64,000 nt of DNA from Pseudomonas sp. MTM4 (GTDB lineage: Bacteria > Pseudomonadota > Gammaproteobacteria > Pseudomonadales > Pseudomonadaceae). This document shows positions 46,395 through 55,289 of the stretch, in pieces (the first letter of the stretch is position 1; every line of letters begins with the position of its first letter). Both the position numbers and the translations under genes were made by a program. The notes under the pieces were generated by a model. The model was not told the DNA's origin and searched no databases. It worked only from the letters and a program-made list of their open reading frames with translations. The stretch lies in assembly GCF_019355055.1 (NCBI RefSeq), contig NZ_CP048411.1, positions 3,375,501 to 3,439,500 of the forward strand, given 5' to 3'.

Positions 46395-48356
46395 TCAACC
46401 CGGAATGGCGCTGGTCAGGCTGACGACCTTGCTCTGGCGTCTGATCGGCGCTGGACGGCGCAGCAATCGCAACATCTCCGCGGCCTGGGCCAGTTGCTGC
46501 TCCAGTTCGAGGATGTAGCGTGCAAGCAGTCGACCGCGCTGGCTGGCCTGCTGGCCGTCCTGTGCCAGGCTCTTGAGGCGCAGTATGTGGGCTTCGAGCT
46601 GTTGCTTGTGTTCCAGCGAGTGTTGCATCAGCGGCATCAGGGCTTCGGCTGCCCAATGTTCGGCCTCTTGGCGCAGGCGTTGGTGCAGGCCGATGACCTC
46701 CTGCACAAGCGTGGCAAAGAAGCGTCGCGTCAGGGTGCGCTGTTCGGTGAGCAGCGTCTTGAGTTGCAGGCGGAACTGATCGGCCTTGTTCTGCAAACCC
46801 TTCAGCTCCTGCTGATAAGGGGCCAGGCGGAACAGCGGCGCATCCAGACCATGCAGCGGGTTTGCCTCATTGTGGCGGCGATAGATCGCCGTCACCATTT
46901 TGTTCGCCAGCGCAGCTTCCTGCTCAAGGGCGCCCAGGTCCTGCTCTACCGAGCGGAAGAAATGCAAGATGCTGAGATTGATGCCGAGCGTGGTCAGGCT
47001 GCCAGTGAGGCTGCGGCGCAGGCGTGTCAGGTGTTCTTCCAGGCGCTCGGCACGCACGGTGCCGCGTAACAAATCGCCCTGACGTTGCAGCAAGTGCTGG
47101 TTGGTCTTCAGCTGGAGCAGGCGTTTGTGGTGCTGGTTATGATCGTGACGGGTACGGGCGGTGAGTTCCAGGAGGAGCTGGCCGTTATCCTGACGATGAT
47201 TGTCGAGCAGCTCGCCCTGTTCGCGGACCTTGGCCAGGCGCTGGGTGAGGATCTGCTGGCTGTTGTGCAGCAGGGCGAGCACCTGGCGGACCACTTGCTG
47301 CTCCAGCAGGTGCTCCTTCTGCGCGAGGATGCGTTCGCAGAGTAAGTGCTCCAGCGTCGCTAGCCGGCTGCGCTCCAGCAATGCCTGGTCGTCGCGGATC
47401 TTGGCCAGCAGCGCTTGCTTGGCCGAGAGTGGTAACACGTCTTCAACAGCGATACCCAGTTGCTGGGCGGTGCTGATCTGCATCTGCCGAATCGCATCCT
47501 CGACGAAGGTGCTGCCGGATACGTCGTCCCAGAGGACGTCGATTTTGTTGAGCACGGCGAACAGGCGATTACGCTTGCTGTCATCGAGCTGACTGATGTG
47601 CTGCTGCCAGATACCCATATCGCTGGCGGTGACGCCTGCGTCGGCCGACAGCAGAAAGATCACCGCCTGCGCATTCGGCAGCATTGACAGGGTGAGTTCT
47701 GGCTCGCTGCCCAGGGCATTGAGGCCAGGCGTATCGAGAATGCGCAAACCTTGGCGCAACAGAGGATGGTCGAAGTTGACCATGGCGTGCCGCCAGGCCG
47801 GCACCATCACTTCGCCGGCAACCTCCGAATCCTCCAGTGAGGCGGGATGGAAGCCGAGCTGAATGGCGTGCTCGACGGGCATCGATTTGGTCGAGGCGAC
47901 CTGGCTGAACGCTTCCACCATGGCGTCCGGGTCGTCCGGATCCAGTGCAATGCTTTGCCAGTAGCGCGGCGTACGCTTGAGCTGGGCGATGCTGTTGTCG
48001 TCCAGGCGCGACTCGATCGGCAGCAGACGGATATAGGACCGCTCCGCGCGTGGATCGAAGAACAACTCGGTCGGGCACATGGTGGTACGGCCGGCGCGCG
48101 AAGGCAGGATGCGCTGGCCGTATCCCGAGAAAAACAGGCTGTTGATCAGCTCGGTCTTGCCGCGAGAGAACTCCCCGACGAAGGCCAGGGTGATGTGGTC
48201 GGTCCGCAGCAGCTTCAGCGCACGCTCCAATCTGGAGTCGACCGCCTCCGAGGTGAGGCGGTTGTGAGCCAGCCAACTGCGGTAGCGAGTGATCTCGCGG
48301 ACCAGATCGCGCTTCCAGTTGACGTAAGCATCCACCTGTCGGTCGAGTCGTTCCAT
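46395..48356 (-). CDS. Dynamin-like GTPase
   Basis: Large GTPase of 653 residues in the bacterial dynamin-like group. The GTPase domain has G1 GEFSRGKTE (61-69), a conserved threonine region (RAGRTTMCPTELFF) for G2, G3 DTPGLNALG and G4 NKID. The C-terminal 350 residues are strongly helical and rich in Q, L and R, as expected for the stalk/trunk. No membrane helix is obvious. Such proteins are implicated in membrane remodelling or stress protection; the role here is unknown. Single copy, 79 bases upstream of metX. Confidence 0.8.
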   Translation of the reverse strand: MERLDRQVDAYVNWKRDLVREITRYRSWLAHNRLTSEAVDSRLERALKLLRTDHITLAFVGEFSRGKTELINSLFFSGYGQRILPSRAGRTTMCPTELFFDPRAERSYIRLLPIESRLDDNSIAQLKRTPRYWQSIALDPDDPDAMVEAFSQVASTKSMPVEHAIQLGFHPASLEDSEVAGEVMVPAWRHAMVNFDHPLLRQGLRILDTPGLNALGSEPELTLSMLPNAQAVIFLLSADAGVTASDMGIWQQHISQLDDSKRNRLFAVLNKIDVLWDDVSGSTFVEDAIRQMQISTAQQLGIAVEDVLPLSAKQALLAKIRDDQALLERSRLATLEHLLCERILAQKEHLLEQQVVRQVLALLHNSQQILTQRLAKVREQGELLDNHRQDNGQLLLELTARTRHDHNQHHKRLLQLKTNQHLLQRQGDLLRGTVRAERLEEHLTRLRRSLTGSLTTLGINLSILHFFRSVEQDLGALEQEAALANKMVTAIYRRHNEANPLHGLDAPLFRLAPYQQELKGLQNKADQFRLQLKTLLTEQRTLTRRFFATLVQEVIGLHQRLRQEAEHWAAEALMPLMQHSLEHKQQLEAHILRLKSLAQDGQQASQRGRLLARYILELEQQLAQAAEMLRLLRRPAPIRRQSKVVSLTSAIPG

Positions 48357-48475
48357 GATCGTCGTGCTTCCAGAAAGGCGTGATCGGGCGATTATCCCCG
48401 CAGGCCGGTACAGGTCAATCGAGCCGCTGTGAACTGACGCTCAAAGGCCGTATGAGGCGATTGAGCGGTTGCGCC

Positions 48476-49066
48476 TCAGATCAGCGAGCGGAGGATGTTG
48501 GGCATATGCGTCATCATCGCCAGGTTGTTGATTACCAGCATGTCGATCAGCTTGATCGCGAGAAACGCGAAAATCGGCGAAATATCCAAGCCGCCAAGGT
48601 TGGGCAGCAGGCGGCGGAAGGGGGCGAGCGCCGGTTCGACGATCTGGCTGACCAGTTGCGCGCCGGGGTTGTGGCTGCCGGGCGCTACCCAGGACAGGAT
48701 CACGCTGATGATCAAGGCGTAGAAGAAGATGTTGAGGAACAGCCCGGTGACGCCAATGATCGCCCAGACCAGCAGCTGCAGCGGGTTACCGATGGTGCCG
48801 TAGGCCAGCATCAGGATTGCGGCCATCAGCAGCACTTGAACCACGATGGCCAACACCAGTGAGGATAGGTCGAGCCCGCCGACGCTGGGGATCACCCGGC
48901 GCAACGGCTTCAGCAGCGGGTGCGTGGCGCGCACGATGAACTGGCTCAGCGGATTGTAGAAATCAGCCCGGACCAACTGCAGGATGAAGCGCAACAGAAC
49001 GATCAGCAGGTAGAGGCTGCCGAGCGTCTGGACGATCAGGATCAGGGCTTGCGAGAGTTGTGACAT
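48476..49066 (-). CDS. YggT family membrane protein
   Basis: Inner-membrane protein of 196 residues with two tandem YggT modules (about 1-90 and 100-190), each with two helices and the signature NPLSQFIVRATHPLLKPLRRVIP or its counterpart NPGAQLVSQIVEPALAPFRRLLP. Implicated in osmotic tolerance or division in other bacteria; role not certain. Follows proC by nine bases. Confidence 0.92.
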   Translation of the reverse strand: MSQLSQALILIVQTLGSLYLLIVLLRFILQLVRADFYNPLSQFIVRATHPLLKPLRRVIPSVGGLDLSSLVLAIVVQVLLMAAILMLAYGTIGNPLQLLVWAIIGVTGLFLNIFFYALIISVILSWVAPGSHNPGAQLVSQIVEPALAPFRRLLPNLGGLDISPIFAFLAIKLIDMLVINNLAMMTHMPNILRSLI

Positions 49067-49075
49067 GAAGGTTCC

Positions 49076-49903
49076 TTATTTGCCCAATTGTTCAGCGAGC
49101 TCGGCTGAGCGTCGTGCGGCTGCGTTCATCGCCTGTTGTACCAGGGCCTCGAAGCCGCTCGTTTGAAATGCTTTGATCGCCGCTTCGGTAGTTCCGTTCG
49201 GTGAGGTGACCCGGCGACGCAATTCGGCGGCTTCTACATCGCTTTCGCAGGCCATTCGCGCGGCGCCCAGCGCGGTGTGCAGGGTCAGCTGAGCCGCAGT
49301 GGCGCGAGGTAGGCCCATCTGTTCACCAGCGGCGGTCATGGCTTCGATCAGCAAAAAGAAATAGGCCGGGCCGCTGCCCGAAACCGCGGTCACGGCGTCG
49401 ATCAGTTCTTCCTTGTCCAGCCAGAGCGCCAGACCCACTGCCGACAGCAAATGCTCGGCCTGCTGCCGTTGTGCATCGCTGACCTGAGCGTTGGCATAAA
49501 GACCGCTAACGCCCTGACGCAGCAGCGACGGAGTATTCGGCATGCAGCGGACGATTGCCCGTGGCGTTTGCTCGCCGAGCCAAGTTTGCAGGCTTGCGCA
49601 GTTGATGCCGGCGGCGATCGATACGATCAGCTGGTTCGGTTGCAGGTGCGCGGCCAGGTCACGACAGACAGCCTGCATCACCTGCGGCTTGACCGCGAGC
49701 ACGACGACATCGGTTCCAGTCAGCGCCTGGCCGTTGTCGGCGAAGGCCTCGACGCCATGGGTCGCTGCCAGCTCGTCACGTTTGTCGGTGCCAGGGTCGC
49801 TGGCGCAAATGGATGCGGCTGGAATGCCCTGGGCACGCAGCCCGCCGATCAGGCTGGCGGCCATGTTGCCGGCGCCGATGAAGGCGATACGGGGTGTGCT
49901 CAT
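49076..49903 (-). CDS. proC: Pyrroline-5-carboxylate reductase ProC
   Basis: Last enzyme of proline synthesis, reducing pyrroline-5-carboxylate with NAD(P)H. The 275 residues begin with the dinucleotide fold IAFIGAGNMAASLIGGL and include VVLAVKPQ, VRCMPNTP and the C-terminal signature DAVTAVSGSGPAYFF ... RRRVTSPNGTTEAAI. It starts 12 bases after the yggS stop, forming the conserved yggS-proC-yggT group. Confidence 0.96.
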   Translation of the reverse strand: MSTPRIAFIGAGNMAASLIGGLRAQGIPAASICASDPGTDKRDELAATHGVEAFADNGQALTGTDVVVLAVKPQVMQAVCRDLAAHLQPNQLIVSIAAGINCASLQTWLGEQTPRAIVRCMPNTPSLLRQGVSGLYANAQVSDAQRQQAEHLLSAVGLALWLDKEELIDAVTAVSGSGPAYFFLLIEAMTAAGEQMGLPRATAAQLTLHTALGAARMACESDVEAAELRRRVTSPNGTTEAAIKAFQTSGFEALVQQAMNAAARRSAELAEQLGK

Positions 49904-49915
49904 ACGGGGTTTCCT

Positions 49916-50629
49916 TTATTCATGCGAAGGGGCGTTCGTCGCTGTCTGCGAAGGATAAGCGCGGGCGCCGAACAAAGCGGTACCGATGCGGACCCAGGTG
50001 GCGCCCTCGGCAATGGCGGCCTCCAGGTCCTGGCTCATGCCCATTGAGAGGGTGTCGAGATCGAGGCCGAGCTCGTGCTGCAGCTGACGCAGGCGGGCGA
50101 ACGCGGCGCGCTGCTCGGATGGGTCATCGGTCGGTTCGGGAATCGTCATCAGCCCCCGCAAATGCAGGCGAGGCAGGGCGGCGATGGCGTGGGCCAGCTC
50201 TGACACGTCCTGCGGTTCGCAGCCGGACTTGCTGGCTTCGCCGCTGACGTTGACTTGCAGGCAGATTTTCAGGGGCGGCAGCGACTCGGGGCGCTGATCG
50301 GAGAGACGCTGCGCGATTTTCAGACGATCCACCGAGTGGACCCAGTCGAAGTGCTCGGCGATCTGCTTGGTCTTGTTCGATTGGATCGGCCCAATGAAGT
50401 GCCAGGTGAGGGAAAGGTCGCCAAGATCGGCCTGCTTCTCCAAGGCTTCCTGAAGATAATTCTCACCAAAATCGCTCAACCCGGCGTCGCTGGCCTGGCG
50501 GATGGCCTCGGCCGATTGCGTCTTGCTCACCGCCAGCAGACGCACCTCGTCAGGATCGCGCGCTACAGCTTGCGCCGCCTCACGGATGCGCGCTGCGACC
50601 TTTGCAATATTGTTCGCTATCGTGGACAT
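49916..50629 (-). CDS. PLP homeostasis protein YggS (PLPBP)
   Basis: Pyridoxal-phosphate-binding TIM-barrel protein of 237 residues that controls B6 and amino-acid homeostasis. The PLP lysine is in LLAVSKTQ. Other signatures are FGENYLQEALEK, WHFIGPIQSNKTK, VNVSGEASKSG and SMGMSQDLEAAI. First gene of the yggS-proC-yggT operon and divergent from pilT with only 66 bases between them. Confidence 0.94.
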   Translation of the reverse strand: MSTIANNIAKVAARIREAAQAVARDPDEVRLLAVSKTQSAEAIRQASDAGLSDFGENYLQEALEKQADLGDLSLTWHFIGPIQSNKTKQIAEHFDWVHSVDRLKIAQRLSDQRPESLPPLKICLQVNVSGEASKSGCEPQDVSELAHAIAALPRLHLRGLMTIPEPTDDPSEQRAAFARLRQLQHELGLDLDTLSMGMSQDLEAAIAEGATWVRIGTALFGARAYPSQTATNAPSHE

Positions 50630-50695
50630 TACCTGCGCCTGCCACCTTAGGGTCTGCGCGGCATTCTACCTGCTTGCTTGTAATTGGGGAGTCCC

Positions 50696-51730
50696 ATGGA
50701 TATCACAGAGCTGCTGGCCTTCAGTGCCAAGCAGGGTGCGTCGGATTTGCACCTTTCGTCCGGCTTGCCGCCGATGATCCGCGTCGACGGAGACGTGCGC
50801 CGCATCAATCTGCCCGCGATGGACCACAAGCAGGTACATGCGCTGATCTACGACATCATGAACGACAAGCAGCGCAAGGATTTCGAAGAGTTCCTCGAGA
50901 CTGACTTCTCGTTCGAAGTGCCAGGCGTAGCGCGCTTCCGGGTCAACGCCTTCAATCAGAACCGCGGCGCTGGCGCGGTGTTCCGGACCATTCCGTCGAA
51001 GGTCCTGACCATGGAGGACCTGGGGATGGGCGAGGTCTTCCGCAAGATCACCGACGTGCCACGCGGGCTGGTGCTGGTCACCGGGCCGACCGGTTCGGGC
51101 AAGTCCACCACTCTGGCGGCGATGCTCGATTACCTGAACAACACCAAGTATCACCACATCCTCACTATCGAAGACCCGATCGAATTCGTTCACGAATCGA
51201 AGAAGTGTCTGGTCAACCAGCGCGAAGTGCATCGCGACACCCTGGGCTTCTCCGAGGCGCTACGCTCGGCATTGCGGGAAGACCCGGACATCATTCTGGT
51301 GGGTGAAATGCGTGACCTGGAGACCATCCGGCTGGCGCTGACCGCTGCGGAAACCGGCCACTTGGTGTTCGGCACCCTGCACACTACCTCGGCGGCCAAG
51401 ACCATCGACCGCGTGGTCGACGTATTCCCGGCAGAAGAAAAATCCATGGTCCGCTCGATGCTTTCCGAGTCGCTGCAGGCGGTGATTTCCCAGACGCTGC
51501 TGAAGAAGGTCGGTGGCGGTCGGGTGGCGGCCCACGAAATCATGATCGGCACGCCGGCGATCCGGAACCTGATTCGCGAGGACAAGGTGGCGCAGATGTA
51601 TTCCTCGATCCAGACCGGCGGTTCGCTGGGTATGCAGACGCTCGACTCCTGCCTCAAGGGGCTGCTGGCAAAAGGGCTGATCTCGCGCGACAGCGCCAAG
51701 GAAAAGGCCAAGCAGCCGGAAAACTTCTAA
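50696..51730 (+). CDS. pilT: Type IV pilus retraction ATPase PilT
   Basis: Hexameric motor that depolymerises type IV pili for twitching. The 344 residues include GASDLHLSSGLPP, Walker A GPTGSGKST, the Asp box EDPIEF, Walker B region ILVGEMRDLETI, the His box TLHTTSA and the C-terminal AIRNLIRE motif needed for retraction. The start MDITELLAF at 50696 is the usual N-terminus. Followed by pilU. Confidence 0.97.
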   Translation: MDITELLAFSAKQGASDLHLSSGLPPMIRVDGDVRRINLPAMDHKQVHALIYDIMNDKQRKDFEEFLETDFSFEVPGVARFRVNAFNQNRGAGAVFRTIPSKVLTMEDLGMGEVFRKITDVPRGLVLVTGPTGSGKSTTLAAMLDYLNNTKYHHILTIEDPIEFVHESKKCLVNQREVHRDTLGFSEALRSALREDPDIILVGEMRDLETIRLALTAAETGHLVFGTLHTTSAAKTIDRVVDVFPAEEKSMVRSMLSESLQAVISQTLLKKVGGGRVAAHEIMIGTPAIRNLIREDKVAQMYSSIQTGGSLGMQTLDSCLKGLLAKGLISRDSAKEKAKQPENF

Positions 51731-51813
51731 TCTTTATATAGGCGGTTCGGCCATAAACGCCGACCCGCCGAATTGCTTCAATGCGGTTTCGCCCGACGAA
51801 TACGAGAACGACA

Positions 51814-52959
51814 ATGGAATTCGAGAAACTGTTGCGCCTGATGGTGGAAAAGGGCGGCTCCGATCTGTTCATTACCGCTGGTGTGCCACCTTCGATGAAG
51901 GTCAACGGCAAGATCATGCCGGTGAATAAAACGCCGATGTCGCCGGAAATGACCCGCGAAACAGTGCATGCGGTAATGAACGAGCAGCAGCGCCGCGAAT
52001 TTGCCGAAAACCACGAATGCAACTTCGCCATCAGTGCGCGGGGCATCGGTCGTTTCCGCGTCAGTGCCTTCTATCAGCGTAACCTGGCGGGGATGGTGCT
52101 GCGCCGCATCGAAACGAATATCCCGACGCTCGAAGATCTGAAGCTGCCGGACGTACTGAAGAAGCTGGCCATGACCAAGCGCGGCCTGGTGCTCTTCGTC
52201 GGCGCCACCGGCACCGGTAAGTCTACTTCGCTGGCAGCGATGATCGGCTACCGCAACAAGAACTCCAGCGGCCACATCATTTCCATCGAAGATCCCATCG
52301 AGTTCATTCATCAGCATCAGAGCTGCATCGTTACCCAGCGTGAAGTAGGGATCGATACCGACTCCTTCGACGTGGCATTGAAGAACACTCTGCGCCAGGC
52401 GCCGGATGTGATCCTCATCGGTGAGGTGCGAACCCGCGAGACCATGGACTATGCGGTCGCCTTCGCCGAAACCGGCCACCTCTGCCTGGCGACGCTGCAT
52501 GCCAACAACGCCAACCAGGCGTTGGACCGGATCATCAACTTCTTTCCCGCCGACCGGCAGCAGCAGGTCTGGATGGACCTGTCGCTGAACCTCAAAGCTA
52601 TCGTCGCCCAGCAACTGATCCCGACGCCTGACGGTAAGGGCCGCCGCGCGGTCATCGAAGTGCTGATCAACACGCCGCTGGCCGCCGACCTGATCCGTAA
52701 GGGCGAGGTGCACGAACTCAAGTCGTTGATGAAGCGTTCCACCGATCTGGGCATGCAAACCTTCGATCAGGCGCTCTACAACCTTTATGTGCAGGGCGAA
52801 ATCACCTACGAAGACGCCCTGCTGCACGCCGACTCGTCCAACGACCTGCGCCTGATGATCAAGCTGGGCTCGGAAACCGATGGTGAACACCTGAGCAGCG
52901 TCTCCCAGGGGCTGACATTAGAGGTCAGCGACGACGATCCGGGGCGCAGCTTCCGCTAA
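51814..52959 (+). CDS. pilU: PilT-dependent pilus retraction ATPase PilU
   Basis: Paralogue of PilT that boosts retraction force. The 381 residues include KGGSDLFITAGVPPS, Walker A GATGTGKST, EDPIEFIH, VILIGEVRTRETM and TLHANNANQALDRI. The start at 51814 (MEFEKLLRL) gives the normal length; an upstream ATG would add 11 residues. Lies 83 bases after pilT, the standard pair, and is followed immediately by a dispersed-repeat sequence. Confidence 0.97.
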   Translation: MEFEKLLRLMVEKGGSDLFITAGVPPSMKVNGKIMPVNKTPMSPEMTRETVHAVMNEQQRREFAENHECNFAISARGIGRFRVSAFYQRNLAGMVLRRIETNIPTLEDLKLPDVLKKLAMTKRGLVLFVGATGTGKSTSLAAMIGYRNKNSSGHIISIEDPIEFIHQHQSCIVTQREVGIDTDSFDVALKNTLRQAPDVILIGEVRTRETMDYAVAFAETGHLCLATLHANNANQALDRIINFFPADRQQQVWMDLSLNLKAIVAQQLIPTPDGKGRRAVIEVLINTPLAADLIRKGEVHELKSLMKRSTDLGMQTFDQALYNLYVQGEITYEDALLHADSSNDLRLMIKLGSETDGEHLSSVSQGLTLEVSDDDPGRSFR

Positions 52960-53088
52960 AAAATCGTTGCAAAAACGTAAGCGAGGCAGGCAAGACGAGG
53001 CAAAACAGCCGAAGACGCGGAGTGGTCTAAATGCGAGTCTGACTGGGCTCGCAACCGAGGCTGTTTTAACGATGTATTGGCAACGCAG
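52960..53088. repeat. Imperfect inverted repeat downstream of pilU
   Basis: A 129-base segment with nested complementary parts: ATCGTT (52963-52968) with AACGAT (53068-53073), CGTTGC (52965-52970) with GCAACG (53080-53085), and AAAACAGCC (53002-53010) with GGCTGTTTT (53059-53067). It fills the whole gap between convergent pilU and the DUF4130 gene. It looks like a dispersed pseudomonad intergenic repeat I recall from other genomes, and it could also fold at the end of both transcripts. Confidence 0.6.
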
Positions 53089-53916
53089 CTAGTTTTGCGG
53101 GCCGATACGCTTGCCCGGCTGGCTGGCAACACGTTCGGCCTGACCGTCGCGTTGCGCACCGGCGCGGGCGCGGCTCATCAAGAGCGGAATCAGCGGCCCC
53201 TCCGGCAGGTTCTTCCAGAAGCGCACCGGCAAATTGCTCTGCATCACCTCGCGATTCAGCCGCGCGGGGTTGAAGGTGCTTTCGTAATAGGTCTTCCACA
53301 GCTCGGCGCCGGTATCTTGTACCTCTTGCGCCAGCTGCCGCCAGTGAGGCGGGCAGGGGCTGGCGTAGTGCATGTTCTGGCCGTCCCATAACACCGCATC
53401 ATCAGGCGTTGCGATCAGCCAAGAATGCAGGCCCATGCGTCCGGCGAAATGCGGCGCCGCGCTGGGCAGAATGTCATGTGCGGGTTCGAACCAGGCTACG
53501 TAGTCCGGAACGCCTTCTCTATTCAGTGGACTGAAGCGGAGAAAGGCATGCATATGGTGGGCTTCACGGCGTACCGCCTTGATCCGCGCATGCAGCTCGC
53601 TGCCATCGACATCGCCGGCGAGCCTGGCTGTCTGATCGCCTTTGGCGACCCGCCAGAGAATGCGATATAGCAGACTCCAGCGGTCGGCGCTGCGAAAGCG
53701 GGCGGCGCTTTCCAGCTCATCTAGTAATTGCCGCGGAATTTTGATGGGCAGTGAGGGCTCGATCGGCTCGGGGGAGGCATCGCAACAGTCGAACAGACTG
53801 CCTGGTGCATCGCCGCTCAGCCATTCGGCGTCATGAGGTGCGACGCCCGAGCCAAGCAGGGCGCGGGCAGCGGCGCGCCAGCCATCGAAGCTGCCGTCGA
53901 AACGCACCTGGAGCAT
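53089..53916 (-). CDS. Radical-SAM-linked putative DNA repair protein (TIGR03915/DUF4130 type)
   Basis: A 275-residue cytosolic protein of the family that almost always accompanies the radical-SAM protein encoded upstream; in some bacteria it is fused to a uracil-DNA-glycosylase-like domain, which is absent here. Visible conserved-looking parts are VRREAHHMHAFLRF, YVAWFEPAHDILP and FAGRM, and a basic C-terminus (KNLPEGPLIPLL...). The ATG at 53916 shares its A with the preceding stop (TGATG), implying translational coupling. Role in DNA modification or repair is inferred from family lore and from the LexA box upstream. Confidence 0.85.
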   Translation of the reverse strand: MLQVRFDGSFDGWRAAARALLGSGVAPHDAEWLSGDAPGSLFDCCDASPEPIEPSLPIKIPRQLLDELESAARFRSADRWSLLYRILWRVAKGDQTARLAGDVDGSELHARIKAVRREAHHMHAFLRFSPLNREGVPDYVAWFEPAHDILPSAAPHFAGRMGLHSWLIATPDDAVLWDGQNMHYASPCPPHWRQLAQEVQDTGAELWKTYYESTFNPARLNREVMQSNLPVRFWKNLPEGPLIPLLMSRARAGAQRDGQAERVASQPGKRIGPQN

Positions 53917-55127
53917 CACCACAGCGCCATCTGCTGGGGGCCTTCGCTGAGCTGCTGGCGCAAGGCTGCGGACTCGCGGTAGGCCAGCGGCGGCCGGTAG
54001 TCCTGAGTGATGACGAAGGGTTTGGCCTTTTCCAGCGAGCAGCGCAGCCGCGTCAGATCTTCGAACCGGATGCGTTTTTGCCGTCGCAGGGCGACCAGAC
54101 GTTTGGCGCTGAGTATTCCGATACCGGGGATACGTGCGATCAGCGACGGCTCGGCGCGGTTCAGATCGACCGGAAAGTGCTCGCGGTTGGACAGCGCCCA
54201 CGCGAGCTTGGGGTCGATGTCCAGCGGCAGATTGCCTGGGCCAGCGAGTAGCTCGCCGGCCCGGAAGCCATAACCGCGCATGAGAAAGTCGGCCTGATAC
54301 AGTCGATGTTCGCGCAGTAGCGGCGGCGCTTCGAACGGCACGGTCTTGGGGCTGTGCGGAATCGGACTGAATGCCGAGTAATAGACGCGCCGCAGGCGGA
54401 AGTCGCCATATAGCGACTGAGCCGTGTGGAGAATCGTGCTGTCGTCGGTGGCGTCGGCGCCGACGATCATCTGCGTGCTTTGCCCGGCCGGGGCGAAGCG
54501 CGGTGCGCGCTTTTCTGCTTGCGCTTCGGTCTCGCCCTGATGGATCGAATGCATCGCCTGTTTGATGGAGACGACCTGTTTTTCCGGTGCCAGACGGATC
54601 AGGCTGCTTTCGGTAGGAAGTTCGATATTGACGCTGAGCCGGTCGGCGTAGCGGCCAGCCTCGGCGATCAGCAGCGGATCGGCGTCCGGGATGGTCTTCA
54701 AGTGGATGTAGCCGCGAAACTCGTGTTCTTCGCGTAGCAGTTTGGCCACGCGGTTCAGCTGCTCCATGGTGTAGTCGGCCGAGCGAATGATGCCGGAGCT
54801 CAAGAACAGGCCGCTGATGCAGTTGCGGCGATAGAAATCCAGTGTCAGCGTCACCACCTCTTCCGGGGTGAAGCGCGCGCGCGGCACATCGCTGGAACGG
54901 CGGTTCACGCAGTACTGGCAGTCGTACAGGCAGAAATTGGTCAGTAGGATCTTCAGCAAGGCTACGCAGCGGCCATCGGGGGTGAAGCTGTGACAGATGC
55001 CCATGCCATCGGTGGCGCCAAGCCCGCTGCGGCCTTTCGAGCTGCGTTTTGGCGCGCCGCTGCTGGCACATGACACGTCGTATTTCGCGGCGTCAGCCAG
55101 AACGCTGAGTTTGTCGATCAATTGCAT
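53916..55127 (-). CDS. Putative DNA modification/repair radical SAM protein (TIGR03916 type)
   Basis: Radical SAM enzyme of 403 residues. The [4Fe-4S] motif is C66-x3-C70-x2-C73 (NFCLYDCQYC). The N-terminus has extra conserved cysteines (C20, C45, C54) around DVSCASSG and GICHSFTPDGRC. Near the C-terminus, IARIPGIGILSAKRLVALRR is a helix-hairpin-helix, a DNA-binding element. Substrate unknown; the family is named from its association with glycosylase-like proteins. The start MQLIDKLSVLADAAKYD at 55127 fits the family; a TTG five codons earlier would overlap the LexA box. The upstream box indicates SOS control. Co-translated with the partner gene. Confidence 0.88.
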   Translation of the reverse strand: MQLIDKLSVLADAAKYDVSCASSGAPKRSSKGRSGLGATDGMGICHSFTPDGRCVALLKILLTNFCLYDCQYCVNRRSSDVPRARFTPEEVVTLTLDFYRRNCISGLFLSSGIIRSADYTMEQLNRVAKLLREEHEFRGYIHLKTIPDADPLLIAEAGRYADRLSVNIELPTESSLIRLAPEKQVVSIKQAMHSIHQGETEAQAEKRAPRFAPAGQSTQMIVGADATDDSTILHTAQSLYGDFRLRRVYYSAFSPIPHSPKTVPFEAPPLLREHRLYQADFLMRGYGFRAGELLAGPGNLPLDIDPKLAWALSNREHFPVDLNRAEPSLIARIPGIGILSAKRLVALRRQKRIRFEDLTRLRCSLEKAKPFVITQDYRPPLAYRESAALRQQLSEGPQQMALW

Positions 55128-55144
55128 GATAAGGAGCGTCAATA

Positions 55145-55164
55145 TACTGTTCGTGCATACAGTA
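55145..55164 (-). promoter_or_regulatory. LexA (SOS) box overlapping a -10 element
   Basis: TACTGT and ACAGTA arms are separated by eight bases, matching the classical SOS box TACTGT-N8-ACAGTA at every arm position. On the minus strand the first TACTGT, preceded by TGA, also reads as an extended -10 (55159-55164), with TTGCCG (55181-55186) as -35 at 16-base spacing. The box ends 17 bases before the radical-SAM ATG, so bound LexA would block transcription. Confidence 0.85.
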
Positions 55165-55289
55165 TCACGACCGCTTCATCCGGCAACCTCCGCTCGGCAG
55201 AAGGTTCGAGTGCAGCGAATCGGATAAGCTCGACATGCAATGCCAACGCAGGTGCTTCAATGGCCTGCTAAACAGACAGCGAGGCTCAG

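Noticed and set aside
53089..55071. A single 660-residue minus-strand frame spanning both radical-SAM genes
   Set aside because: Only its last 275 residues look like protein. The upstream part is the frame shadow of the radical-SAM gene, which has the CxxxCxxC motif in another frame.
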